Origin: JBCBGF01 sp038526915
GTDB lineage: Bacteria; Pseudomonadota; Alphaproteobacteria; Rhodobacterales; Rhodobacteraceae
Direction of reading: 5' to 3'
Length of the DNA stretch: 64,000 bases
Assembly: GCA_038526915.1 (NCBI GenBank)
Contig: JBCBGF010000010.1
Location: 57,248-121,247, forward strand
The position numbers were made by a program, and so were the translations under genes. The first letter of the stretch is position 1. Each line of letters starts with the position of its first letter. Below the pieces are notes generated by a model. That model was not told the origin of the DNA and did no database searches. It saw only the letters and a list, made by a program, of their open reading frames with translations. Below are positions 16,001-24,381 of this stretch, piece by piece.

Positions 16001-17680
16001 TTAATCATCATCCGACTTCAACGCAGCACCCAGGATATCCCCAAGCGACGCCCCCGAGTCCGAGGAGCCATACTGTTCCACGGCCTCTTTCTCTTCGGCG
16101 ATCTCGCGGGCCTTGATCGACAGGCCCAGACGGCGGGTCTTCTGGTCGACGTTGGTGACGCGCACGTCCACCTTGTCGCCCACACCAAACCGCTCTGGCC
16201 GCTGTTCGGCACGATCCCGCGACAGGTCCGAGCGGCGGATGAAGGACTTGGCGCCCTCATACTCGACCTCGATCCCGCCATCCTCGATCGCGGTGACTTC
16301 CACCGTGATGATCGAGCCGCGCTTCACGCCTTCGGTCGCGCCCGAGAAGCTGTCGTCCAGCGCCTTAACGCTCAGCGAAATCCGCTCTTTCTCGACATCC
16401 ACTTCGGTGACCACGGCATTGACCATATCGCCTTTGCGATAGTTCTGGATCGCCTCTTCCCCGCGCTGGTCCCAGCTGAGGTCGGAGAGGTGCACCATCC
16501 CGTCGATGTCGTTTTCCAGACCGATGAACAGACCGAACTCGGTGATGTTCTTGACCTCGCCCTCCACCGGCGTGCCCTCGGGGTGCGTCTCGGCAAAGAC
16601 TTCCCAGGGGTTGCGCATGGTCTGCTTGAGGCCCAGTGACACGCGGCGTTTCGCGGTGTCGATCTCCAGCACCATCACGTCCACCTCCTGAGAGGTAGAC
16701 ACGATCTTGCCCGGATGGACGTTCTTCTTGGTCCAGCTCATTTCCGAGACGTGGACCAGACCTTCAACACCGGCTTCCAGCTCAACAAACGCACCGTAAT
16801 CGGTGATGTTCGTCACGCGGCCCTTGTGGACAGAACCCAGACCGAACTTCGATTCCACCGAATCCCACGGATCGTCCTGCAACTGTTTCATGCCCAGGCT
16901 GATGCGGTGGGTTTCCTTGTTGATCTTGATGACCTGCACCTTGACGGTCTCGCCGATCGACAAGATCTCGCTGGGGTGGTTGACCCGGCGCCAGGCCATG
17001 TCGGTCACGTGCAAGAGGCCGTCCACACCGCCGAGGTCCACAAAGGCCCCGTATTCGGTGATGTTCTTGACGACACCGTCCACCGCCTGACCCTCGGCCA
17101 GATTGCCGATAACTTCGGCCCGCTGTTCGGCGCGGCTCTCTTCCAGGATCGCGCGGCGCGAGACAACGATGTTGCCACGGCGACGGTCCATTTTCAGGAT
17201 CTGGAAGGGCTGCTTGAGGCCCATGAGCGGGCCGGCATCGCGCACAGGGCGCACATCGACCTGTGAGCCGGGCAGGAACGCCACCGCGCCGCCCAGATCC
17301 ACAGTGAAGCCACCCTTGACCCGACCAAAGATCGCGCCCTCGACGCGGTTTTCGTCGGCATAGGCCTTTTCCAGACGGTCCCAGGCTTCCTCGCGCCGCG
17401 CTTTGTCGCGGCTGATCGAGGCCTCGCCCCGGGCGTTTTCGACCCGGTCGAGATAGACCTCGACCTCATCGCCCACAGCGATTTCGGGGGCTTCCCCGGG
17501 GCTTGCGAATTCCTTGAGTTCAACGCGGCCTTCCATCTTGTAGCCGACGTCGATGATGGCCTGTCCCGCCTCGATGGCGATGACGCGGCCTTTGACAACA
17601 GATCCCTCGTCGGGCGTGTCCATTTCGAAGCTTTCGTTCAGGAGGGCTTCGAATTCCTCCATGGAAGCATTAGCGCTCAT
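16001..17680 (-). CDS. rpsA: 30S ribosomal protein S1
   Basis: The 559-aa protein has six S1 RNA-binding repeats. They are recognisable from GSVVKGRVIAIEAGQAIIDVGYKMEGRVELKEF (repeat 1) through VDGVVKNITEYGAFVDLGGVDGLLHVTDMAWRRVNHPSE, GRVTNITDYGAFVELEAGVEGLVHVSEMSW and GEVKNITEFGLFIGLENDIDGMVHLSDLSW to two weaker repeats before KAREIAEEKEAVEQYGSSDSGASLGDIL. It binds mRNA at the ribosome during initiation. The length and acidic tail match alphaproteobacterial S1. A strong terminator follows. In relatives cmk lies directly upstream; here a stretch of about 1.9 kb with small genes separates them. Confidence 0.96.
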   Translation of the reverse strand: MSANASMEEFEALLNESFEMDTPDEGSVVKGRVIAIEAGQAIIDVGYKMEGRVELKEFASPGEAPEIAVGDEVEVYLDRVENARGEASISRDKARREEAWDRLEKAYADENRVEGAIFGRVKGGFTVDLGGAVAFLPGSQVDVRPVRDAGPLMGLKQPFQILKMDRRRGNIVVSRRAILEESRAEQRAEVIGNLAEGQAVDGVVKNITEYGAFVDLGGVDGLLHVTDMAWRRVNHPSEILSIGETVKVQVIKINKETHRISLGMKQLQDDPWDSVESKFGLGSVHKGRVTNITDYGAFVELEAGVEGLVHVSEMSWTKKNVHPGKIVSTSQEVDVMVLEIDTAKRRVSLGLKQTMRNPWEVFAETHPEGTPVEGEVKNITEFGLFIGLENDIDGMVHLSDLSWDQRGEEAIQNYRKGDMVNAVVTEVDVEKERISLSVKALDDSFSGATEGVKRGSIITVEVTAIEDGGIEVEYEGAKSFIRRSDLSRDRAEQRPERFGVGDKVDVRVTNVDQKTRRLGLSIKAREIAEEKEAVEQYGSSDSGASLGDILGAALKSDDD

Positions 17681-17867
17681 GCGTGTGTCATATCCTTAAC
17701 GTTGCTATTCTGGCCGAGCGGTTGTCTCCGCCGGTCTTTGAGGTTGGTCTGTTCTGGTCACTTGGCGGCATGAAAACAAAGAAGGGCCGGCAGCACCGAC
17801 CCCGCTCGCTCAGCGTCCGCAGCCGTGACCGCTGCTTCGACGGGCGCTCTATAGGCGGGATGGGGGT

Positions 17868-18305
17868 GTGTGGCAAGGGGGTGGTGGTTGTCGCTTCTCA
17901 AACCTACTCTTAGCAGGCGACCATTTCACGACGGCACGCCAGAGGCATGGAGAGCTGAGCAGACAGCATGCACGCAAAGTGACGACCCATTGGCTTACGG
18001 TTTTTGTGGTAGGCGCGATATGCGCGCTTGCGTTCCGCTTTGACTGGCGTTTACGCCTCCCACTTTTTCTTGCAGCAGCGGCGATCTTCGCCGCCTACAC
18101 CATGCCAAGTTCCGTTGGCGGGAAGGATGGCGGGTTCTTGTATGTGTTGGGCTTGTTGCCAGGACTGATCGTGGTGGCAGGCAGCATCGCGGCTGGCGTT
18201 GCTGCGCGACGGGCAGAGACGCCACCAGTTGAGTGGGTGCTCAAAGTCGGCGTGGTCGCGTGCTTCGTTGCCATATTGACCCTCCTCGGTGGCGCGCTTC
18301 CTTGA
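17868..18305 (+). CDS. Small multi-pass membrane protein of unknown function
   Basis: The open frame gives up to 145 aa. The likely translated part starts at a GTG at 17979 (VTTHWLTVFVVGAICALAF), giving 108 aa with four hydrophobic segments (first about 5-20, then 24-42, 53-73 and 90-107 of the short form). I recognise no domain. The N-terminal part of the longer frame is polar and poorly convincing. It lies between rpsA (divergent) and a repeat-rich intergenic region. The coordinates give the longest frame. Confidence 0.45.
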   Translation: MWQGGGGCRFSNLLLAGDHFTTARQRHGELSRQHARKVTTHWLTVFVVGAICALAFRFDWRLRLPLFLAAAAIFAAYTMPSSVGGKDGGFLYVLGLLPGLIVVAGSIAAGVAARRAETPPVEWVLKVGVVACFVAILTLLGGALP

Positions 18306-18785
18306 AACATCCCGCGATAATCTGGATGCGCGGCAAGCACGGTACACCACGCAACGCACGCCCAGCTCACCCCGCCTTCACCCCTGCCCGCTAAAACCCC
18401 TCCCCGGATCCAAACGCATACGGTCGCTACGCCCCTGACCGGGGCCAGTCGATACCACGGCCAGGTTGGGGGACGCGAAGTCAGAGCCCCCGATACGACG
18501 CCAGACCACCGCACCGGCGGCGCCGCCATTTGCCAGAGGGCAGAGTTTTCAAAGTGAAGACAGGGATAGCCCCTCTCCCTAACCCTCTCCCACCGGGAGA
18601 GGGGATAAGGGCGCGTGCGGGAGAGCCGTCGCGCAGCATTCACCCCCGTCCCGGGCTTGACCCGGGACCGCCCGCATGCGTTCCCCAAGGCCCCGGATCA
18701 CCTCCGGGTCGTGAGAAACCTAAGGACCACCTCGCAACCCAGCCGCCTCCCCCTCCTGACAGGAGGGGGACCGAGGGGGAGGCTA
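18306..18785. other. Gene-free, repeat-rich intergenic region
   Basis: No convincing gene is seen. The segment holds a CCCTCTCC...GGGAGAGGG motif (about 18571-18604), a repeat type widespread in proteobacterial genomes; a GTCCCGGG-cttga-CCCGGGAC palindrome (18648-18668); an imperfect CCCCGGA/CTCCGGG dyad near 18693-18710; and a CCTCCTG-ACAGGAGG dyad near 18751-18768. The region separates rpsA from cmk and appears to have collected small repeats. Confidence 0.55.
18648..18668. repeat. CCCGGG-type palindrome, single copy
   Basis: GTCCCGGG-cttga-CCCGGGAC is a perfect 8-bp inverted repeat of the same type as the pairs at 8488-8548 and 33369-33426. It lies in the repeat-rich gap between rpsA and the gene at 18959. 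Confidence 0.6.
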
Positions 18786-18962
18786 GTGGCCCGCTCCCCT
18801 TCCGTGACCTCAAGGACCGCGTCGCCCCAGCTGACCGACACCCAACGCGCCGACCTCGGCGCGATCGGCTGGCACGTCACCACCGTAAAGTTGGAACCGG
18901 AGCTGCGGAGCGAGATCCGGCGCCTCCCCGGCACCACCCCGCAACAGATCGAACCGCCCTAA
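18786..18962 (+). CDS. Possible small protein of 58 aa
   Basis: A GTG at 18786 preceded by GGGGGAGG opens a frame of 58 codons. Its second half (LTDTQRADLGAIGWHVTTVK, then LEPELRSEIRRLPGTTPQQ) has the amphipathic look of a folded protein. It overlaps the stop of the opposite-strand gene at 18959. The first 17 residues translate low-complexity DNA. I do not recognise a family, and this could be chance coding in GC-rich DNA. Confidence 0.3.
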   Translation: MARSPSVTSRTASPQLTDTQRADLGAIGWHVTTVKLEPELRSEIRRLPGTTPQQIEPP

Positions 18963-19498
18963 ATATCCTGCCCCCGCTCCAGCAACCGATCGATCAACTG
19001 CCGTTGCAGCCCCGGGCTGTCGCCCCCGCCAAACTGCATCGCCCCGCCCGAATAGAGCGTCCCATAGGTCTTGGCGATATTCACCGTCTGCGCGATGCCT
19101 GAGATCAGCTGATCCCGCTCCAGCGCGCGCATGGGATGAATGAACACCCCCCAAAGCCGTCCATTGGCCACGGCATAACGTGCATCCAGCGCGCTGTCGA
19201 AATTGGCCTGCATCAGGCGGCGCATCTCGTCCGGCTCGATCCCCGCGGCCGAGCGGATGGGCACCATCGCGCGCATCCGGTCGGCCAGCGGATCGGTGAT
19301 GATCAGCACCGGGACATCATCGATTGTCAGCTGGATCGCATTGCCCTGAACCGCGGCTTCGGGATCAAGCGCGCCGGCGATTTCCACCATGCGCGTGAAA
19401 TCCATCGCAGGCTCAGGGAGGGGCTCTGGCGCTGCCTCCTGTGCCAGGGCCTGCCCCGCCCAAAGGACCACCATCGCCGTCGCCAAGACCTGTCGCAT
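18959..19498 (-). CDS. Secreted protein of unknown function
   Basis: From ATG 19498 the product is 179 aa with a signal peptide (MRQVLATAMVVLWAGQALAQE). The mature part has alternating strands and helices (VQGNAIQLTIDDVPVLIITDPLADRMRAMVPI, then EPDEMRRLMQANFDSALDARYAVANGRLWGVFIHPMRAL). This pattern resembles the CesT/YbjN fold of small chaperone-like proteins, but that is only an impression. A ribosome-binding GGAGAGCG precedes the ATG; longer starts up to 19558 are less likely. It follows cmk by 63 nt and may be co-transcribed with it. Confidence 0.7.
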   Translation of the reverse strand: MRQVLATAMVVLWAGQALAQEAAPEPLPEPAMDFTRMVEIAGALDPEAAVQGNAIQLTIDDVPVLIITDPLADRMRAMVPIRSAAGIEPDEMRRLMQANFDSALDARYAVANGRLWGVFIHPMRALERDQLISGIAQTVNIAKTYGTLYSGGAMQFGGGDSPGLQRQLIDRLLERGQDI

Positions 19499-19561
19499 CG
19501 CGCTCTCCTTTTCCGATTGAAAAGAGGGTAGCACCGATTGCGCCCAAGGCCCGCGCAAAGT

Positions 19562-20200
19562 TCAGTGAGGATTGCCTGAGGCCTCTGGCCCGCGCGCCGC
19601 CGCGACCACGGCAATGGCTTGCGCAAGGACGGCCTCCGCCGACAGATCGCTGGTGTCCAGAACCACCGCATCGTATGCCGCTTTCAACGGCGCGGTGGCC
19701 CGCCCGCTGTCGCGCGCATCCCGCGCGCGCAGATCGGCCAGCACCTCAGCCCGGTCGGCCTCAAGCCCGCGCCCGACCAATTCGTCATAGCGCCGCGCGG
19801 CCCGGACCTCAGCACTGGCGGTGACAAACAGCTTCACTTCCGCGTCGGGGCAGATCACCGTCCCGATGTCCCGCCCATCGAGCACAGCGCCTCCAGCCCG
19901 GCGCGCAAAGGCCCGCTGGAAATCCACCAACGCCTCCCGCACCCGCGCAATCACCGCCACTTTCGACGCCGCCTGCGCCACCTCGGGCCCGCGCAACTCA
20001 TCGCCCTCCAGGTCGGCCGCGCCCAAGGCGCCCGCCGCCACCACCGGATCCTCCCCCGCCAGCATCCGCCGCCCAACGGCGCGGTAGAGCAACCCGGTAT
20101 CGAGATGCGCAAACCCGAAATGGGTGGCCAGCGCCTTGGACAGCGTGCCTTTGCCACTGGCCGCAGGCCCGTCGATTGCCACGGTAAACGGCGCCGTCAT
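19562..20200 (-). CDS. cmk: (d)CMP kinase
   Basis: The 212-aa nucleoside monophosphate kinase has the P-loop AIDGPAASGKGTLSKALA (8-25), the HLDTGLLYRAVGRR CMP-binding segment (about 33-46), VLDGRDIGTVICPDA (about 106-120) and the lid RARDARDSGR (about 160-169). It phosphorylates CMP and dCMP. Its start overlaps the stop of the membrane-protein gene upstream by 4 nt, which itself overlaps aroA by 4 nt, so aroA, this unknown and cmk form one operon. Confidence 0.94.
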   Translation of the reverse strand: MTAPFTVAIDGPAASGKGTLSKALATHFGFAHLDTGLLYRAVGRRMLAGEDPVVAAGALGAADLEGDELRGPEVAQAASKVAVIARVREALVDFQRAFARRAGGAVLDGRDIGTVICPDAEVKLFVTASAEVRAARRYDELVGRGLEADRAEVLADLRARDARDSGRATAPLKAAYDAVVLDTSDLSAEAVLAQAIAVVAAARGPEASGNPH

Positions 20201-20736
20201 GCCGCCCGCCCACGCCGAAGCGCGCGCAGCGCAATCACCGCCAGCGCAATCAGGCTCGCCCCGTAGGCCGCCGATTTCACCACCGTCACCGCACTCGCCT
20301 CCGCCACCATCTCCGCCGTCAGACCCCCGGCCCCGGCGACCAGCATCTCGCGCACCACCACATTCTCAAACCCATCGGCGATCATCCCTACGGCGGCCAC
20401 AGCCACAACGATCCCGCGGGTCACTTTCTGCATATCCGCCGACAGATGCCACAGCGCTATGCCCACAACCGCAAACATCAAGGGCGCAAAGATCGAATCG
20501 AGCACCGCATGCACCCGCAGATACTGCACCCGCCCCGTCTCGCTCAGCGCGGCCAGAAACGCCTGCGCCTCATTGAGGCCATAGCCCGCCACGCGCAGGT
20601 CAAAGGCCGGCAACCCGCCAGCCTCCGCCGCGATCAGGGGATAGCTCCAGCCCGCCATCGCCGCCACCACCGCGATCAGCCCCGCCACCAGCGCCCAATA
20701 CCCCGGCGTCCCGCGAAAGGGCGACCGCTCCGTCAC
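20197..20736 (-). CDS. Membrane protein between aroA and cmk, unknown function
   Basis: The 179-aa protein has four or five hydrophobic helices (about 13-33, 70-97, 103-120 and 145-172). The central region SETGRVQYLRVHAVLDSIFAPLMFAVVGIAL is distinctive, but I cannot assign a family. Both ends overlap neighbouring genes by 4 nt (ATGA-type junctions), so its translation is coupled to aroA and cmk. This suggests a co-expressed but not necessarily related role. Confidence 0.8.
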   Translation of the reverse strand: MTERSPFRGTPGYWALVAGLIAVVAAMAGWSYPLIAAEAGGLPAFDLRVAGYGLNEAQAFLAALSETGRVQYLRVHAVLDSIFAPLMFAVVGIALWHLSADMQKVTRGIVVAVAAVGMIADGFENVVVREMLVAGAGGLTAEMVAEASAVTVVKSAAYGASLIALAVIALRALRRGRAA

Positions 20737-22085
20737 CGGTTCGTCCGCATGAGCCGCGCGCCAAGCCCGGTCATCAGGCTTTCAAAGATCGGGAACGAGG
20801 TCGCAATCGGCCCCGCATCGTCGATCTTCACCGCCGTCTTGGCCCCCATGCCCAGACAAGCGAATGACATCGCGATCCGGTGATCGAGCCGCGCCGCACA
20901 CATGCCACCCCCCGGCACGCCCTTCGGGCCCAGCCCGGTCACGGTCATCGAATCCTCGGTCTCGGCCACGGTAACCCCATTGGCCTCCAACCCACGCGCC
21001 ATCGCATCGATCCGGTCGCTTTCCTTGACACGCAATTCCTTGACGCCCGCCATCACCGTCTCGCCCTCGGCAAAACTCGCGACGACCGACAGGATCGGAT
21101 ATTCGTCGATCATCGACGGCGCGCGTTCGGGAGGCACCTCGATCCCACGCATGTCCGGCGAATACCGCGCGCGCAGATCGGCCACAGGCTCCCCGCCGAC
21201 CACGCGCTCATTTTCATAAGTCAGATCCGCCCCCATCTCACGCAGCGTCTCATACAGCCCCGCCCGCGTCGGATTCAGCCCGATATTGGGCACCAACACG
21301 TCCGAGCCCTCGACAATCAGCGCCGCGGCCACCGGAAAGGCCGCCGAAGACGGATCGCGCGGCACCGCGATCTCTTGCGGGGTCAGCTCCGGCTGGCCGG
21401 TCAGGGTGATGACCCGGCCCTCGGCGGTCTCCTCAACCGTGATCTCCGCCCCAAACCCCGCCAGCATCCGCTCGGTATGATCGCGCGTCGCCTCGCGCTC
21501 GATCACCACGGTCTGACCGGGTGCATTCAGCCCCGCCAGCAGTACCGCCGATTTCACCTGCGCCGACGGCATCGGCACGGTATAGCGCACGGGCACCGGC
21601 GCCCCGGCCCCCACGATCGTCATCGGCAACCGCCCGCCGTCACGCCCGTAAGCCCGCGCCCCGAACAAAGCCAACGGATCGGTGATCCGCCCCATGGGCC
21701 GGCCATTGAGGCTCGCATCCCCGGTGAAAGTCGCGGTGATCGGCGTCGTCGCCATCGCCCCCATGATCAGGCGCACACCGGTGCCGGAGTTCCCGCAATC
21801 CACCACCCGGTCCGGCTCAGCAAACCCGCCGACACCGACGCCATGCACCGACCAGCGCCCGCCGCCGTGATTGGTGACCTCTGCCCCAAAGGCCCGCATC
21901 GCCTCTGCCGTGGCCAGCACATCGTCGCCTTCCAAGAGATCGGAGATCGTCGTCTCACCCACACACAGCGCACCCAGGATCAGCGATCTATGGCTGATCG
22001 ATTTGTCGCCGGGGACATCCGCGACACCTCGCAAAGGCGTCGCAGGATGCGAGGTCATGGGGATGGCGGGTCCGTGGGATGACAT
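20733..22085 (-). CDS. aroA: 3-phosphoshikimate 1-carboxyvinyltransferase (EPSP synthase)
   Basis: The 450-aa enzyme of the shikimate pathway joins PEP to shikimate-3-phosphate. Hallmarks are VPGDKSISHRSLILGAL (near residue 23), DCGNSGTGVRLIMGAM (about 100), the SAQVKSAVLLAGL block and MIDEYPILSVVASFAEG with KELRVKESDRIDAMA. The GNSGTG motif with Ala in the following region suggests a class II-like enzyme. ATG 22085 (MSSHGPAIPMTSHP) is preferred over 22106 because it has GAGGAAG upstream and matches related N-termini. It leads the aroA-cmk operon. Confidence 0.95.
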   Translation of the reverse strand: MSSHGPAIPMTSHPATPLRGVADVPGDKSISHRSLILGALCVGETTISDLLEGDDVLATAEAMRAFGAEVTNHGGGRWSVHGVGVGGFAEPDRVVDCGNSGTGVRLIMGAMATTPITATFTGDASLNGRPMGRITDPLALFGARAYGRDGGRLPMTIVGAGAPVPVRYTVPMPSAQVKSAVLLAGLNAPGQTVVIEREATRDHTERMLAGFGAEITVEETAEGRVITLTGQPELTPQEIAVPRDPSSAAFPVAAALIVEGSDVLVPNIGLNPTRAGLYETLREMGADLTYENERVVGGEPVADLRARYSPDMRGIEVPPERAPSMIDEYPILSVVASFAEGETVMAGVKELRVKESDRIDAMARGLEANGVTVAETEDSMTVTGLGPKGVPGGGMCAARLDHRIAMSFACLGMGAKTAVKIDDAGPIATSFPIFESLMTGLGARLMRTNR

Positions 22086-22192
22086 CTGCGCAGGCTTCCT
22101 CTCCATGTGGGCCCTGCGTCTTAGCCGAGGCTCCCGCCCTCGTCCACGCCCTCTTCTTCGCTTGTCAAATATCCCCGCCGGAGGCGCAGCCC

Positions 22193-22906
22193 TCAGTCGC
22201 GCAGGAAGGTCAGATAATGGGGCACCCGGCCTTCACGCAGGGCTTTCTGCTCATACCGGGTCGAGAGCCAGTCGCCCCATGGCTCGCGCCAGTCGCACGG
22301 ATGTTCGGCGGTCCAGCGGAATCCATGCCGTGGCACCTCTTCCAGTGTCTGGCGCACATAGTCGGGAATATCCGTCGCCACGCGCAGCTCGGCCCCCGGT
22401 GCCATAACGCGCGCGAGGGGCTCCAGATGCTCCGGCGTCACAAACCGCCGCCGGTGATGGCGCTTCTTTGGCCAGGGATCGGGATAGAGCAGAAACGCCC
22501 GCGCAATCGACGCCTCGGGCAGAACGTCGAAAAGATCGCGCACATCGCCGGGATGCACGGCGACATTCGTCACTCCTGCGGCCCGAATCTTGCCCAGCAG
22601 CATCGCGACACCGTTGATGAACGGCTCGCAGCCGATCACGCCTACGTCCGGGTTCAACGCGGCTTGATGCACCATGTGCTCGCCGCCCCCGAACCCGATC
22701 TCGAGCCACACGGGCTTGCCCGGAAAGAGCGCATCCAGATCGAGCGGGACCCGTTCGGGGTTCACCTCCCAGTCGACCGGGCCGGGCGACAGTTTCGCCA
22801 GATCTTCGTCAAGGTATTCGCGCTGGCTGTCGCGCAGGGTCTTGCCATGGCGGCGGCCATAGAAATTGCGCCACGGCGCGCCTTTGGGGTGGGTCTTCTC
22901 GGACAT
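22193..22906 (-). CDS. trmB: tRNA (guanosine(46)-N7)-methyltransferase
   Basis: The 237-aa SAM-dependent enzyme has the motif WLEIGFGGGEHMVHQA (about 67-82) and FLLYPDPWPKKRHHRRRFV (about 143-161), which is diagnostic for TrmB. TDIPDYVRQTLEEV and RYEQKALREGRVPHYLTFLR close the protein. It forms m7G46 in the variable loop of tRNAs. It lies downstream of metK on the same strand with a gap of about 200 nt that contains palindromes but no clear terminator. Confidence 0.94.
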   Translation of the reverse strand: MSEKTHPKGAPWRNFYGRRHGKTLRDSQREYLDEDLAKLSPGPVDWEVNPERVPLDLDALFPGKPVWLEIGFGGGEHMVHQAALNPDVGVIGCEPFINGVAMLLGKIRAAGVTNVAVHPGDVRDLFDVLPEASIARAFLLYPDPWPKKRHHRRRFVTPEHLEPLARVMAPGAELRVATDIPDYVRQTLEEVPRHGFRWTAEHPCDWREPWGDWLSTRYEQKALREGRVPHYLTFLRD

Positions 22907-22954
22907 CGCGGGCGCGTTCTGGCCCGCATGGGATCAGCCGTCAAGAAGCCGTCG

Positions 22955-23107
22955 ATACGCGGGGGGGCTGTATGCCCCCCACCGGCGCTGCCGCGCCACC
23001 CCGCGAGGATATTTGACGACCAAAGACATCCTCTTTGGTCCAGATTCTTTGGTCCAGAAATATCCCGGGGGCCGCCCCGGATCCAGTCCGGGGCGGCGGG
23101 GCAGAGC
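22955..23107. repeat. Palindrome-rich intergenic DNA after metK
   Basis: The gap between trmB and metK contains the hairpin GGGGGGC-tgtat-GCCCCCC (about 22964-22982), CCAAAGA/TCTTTGG dyads (23021-23050) and CCGCCCCGGA-tccag-TCCGGGGCGG (about 23073-23097). A related string beginning AAATATCCCGGGG occurs at 27344. These are likely transcription-end or repeat structures on the metK transcript. Confidence 0.45.
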
Positions 23108-23110
23108 CCC

Positions 23111-24292
23111 TCAGAGTTCGCGTTTCAGCGCCTCGACCAGATCGGTGGCTTCCCAGCTGAACCCGCCATCGGCATCCGGCGCGCGGCCGAAATGGCCATA
23201 GGCCGCCGTGCGCTCAAAGATCGGCTTGTTGAGCTTCAGATGCTCGCGAATGCCGCGGGGGCTGAGGTCCATCACTTTCGGGATCGCGGCCTCGATCGCG
23301 GCGGCATCCGCGGCGCCCGTCCCGTGCAGATCAGCGTAGATCGAGAGCGGTTTTGACACACCGATCGCGTAGCTGAGCTGGATCGTACACCGCTCGGCCA
23401 GACCGGCGGCGACCACGTTCTTCGCCAGATACCGCGCGGCATAGGCTGCAGACCGGTCCACCTTGGTGGGGTCCTTGCCGGAGAACGCGCCACCGCCATG
23501 GGGGGCCGCGCCGCCATAGGTGTCGACGATGATCTTGCGGCCCGTCAGCCCTGCATCCCCATCGGGACCGCCAATCACGAAAGTGCCCGTCGGGTTCACC
23601 CACCATTCGGTGTTCCCGGTGATCCAGTCAGTGGGCAGGATCTCGCGAATATAAGGTTCCACGATCGCGCGGATATCGTCGGAGTTCTGATCCTCGCTCG
23701 CATGCTGGGTCGACAGCACTATGGACGTCACCTCCACCGGCTTGCCATCCTCATAGCGGAGCGAGATCTGAGATTTTGCATCAGGGCGCAGCGTGGGCTC
23801 CTGCCCCGATTTCCGCACCTCGGACAGCCGCCGCAGGATCGCGTGGGAATACTGGATCGGGGCCGGCATCAGCTCCGGCGTTTCATTCACCGCATAGCCG
23901 AACATGATCCCCTGATCGCCAGCACCTTCATCCTTGTTGTCCTTGGCATCTACGCCTTGGGCGATATGGGCGGATTGCTCGTGCAGGAAGTTCAGCACGT
24001 GGCAGGTGTTCCAGTGGAACTTGTCCTGCTCGTACCCGATATCCTTGATGCAATCCCGCGCGATCCCGCCGATCCGGCCCATGAAGCTTTTGAGCTGCTC
24101 CTGATCGGACAACCCGACCTCGCCCCCAACGACGACCATGCCCGAGGTGGCAAAGGTCTCGCACGCGACACGCGCCTGGGGTTCCTCGGCCAAAAAGGCG
24201 TCGAGGACGGCATCCGAGATGCGGTCGCAGACCTTGTCGGGGTGGCCCTCTGACACACTCTCAGAGGTGAAAATATAATTCTGTCGGGACAT
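23111..24292 (-). CDS. metK: S-adenosylmethionine synthetase
   Basis: The 393-aa enzyme makes SAM from methionine and ATP. Motifs are YIFTSESVSEGHPDKVCDRISDAVLD (about 6-31), GAGDQGIMFGYA (about 119-130), FVIGGPDGDAGLTGRKIIVDTYGG and GGGAFSGKDPTKVDRSAAYAARY. The start is ATG 24292, because the SAM/SAH riboswitch ends only a few bases upstream and contains the ribosome-binding site; a longer in-frame start (24385) would translate the riboswitch. Expression is expected to fall when SAM or SAH is abundant. Confidence 0.97.
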   Translation of the reverse strand: MSRQNYIFTSESVSEGHPDKVCDRISDAVLDAFLAEEPQARVACETFATSGMVVVGGEVGLSDQEQLKSFMGRIGGIARDCIKDIGYEQDKFHWNTCHVLNFLHEQSAHIAQGVDAKDNKDEGAGDQGIMFGYAVNETPELMPAPIQYSHAILRRLSEVRKSGQEPTLRPDAKSQISLRYEDGKPVEVTSIVLSTQHASEDQNSDDIRAIVEPYIREILPTDWITGNTEWWVNPTGTFVIGGPDGDAGLTGRKIIVDTYGGAAPHGGGAFSGKDPTKVDRSAAYAARYLAKNVVAAGLAERCTIQLSYAIGVSKPLSIYADLHGTGAADAAAIEAAIPKVMDLSPRGIREHLKLNKPIFERTAAYGHFGRAPDADGGFSWEATDLVEALKREL

Positions 24293-24297
24293 GAGAT

Positions 24298-24346
24298 CGC
24301 TCCAATACAAAAACAGACCGCACCACGTCAGGAAGCCGTTGTGGCC
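24298..24346 (-). promoter_or_regulatory. SAM/SAH riboswitch in the metK leader
   Basis: On the minus strand, GGCCACAACGGCTTCCTGACG is followed by TGG, a loop and ATTGGAGCG, ending six bases before the metK ATG. This matches the SAM/SAH riboswitch class of Rhodobacterales (CACAACGGCUUCCUG core with AUUGGAGC as the pseudoknot partner), known to precede metK. The hairpin GGCCAC...GTGG is followed by the strand containing GGAG, the ribosome-binding site, so ligand binding would block translation initiation. Confidence 0.93.
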
Positions 24347-24381
24347 GGGCAGATGGGGCCTACGCCCTTGATCAATCTGGG

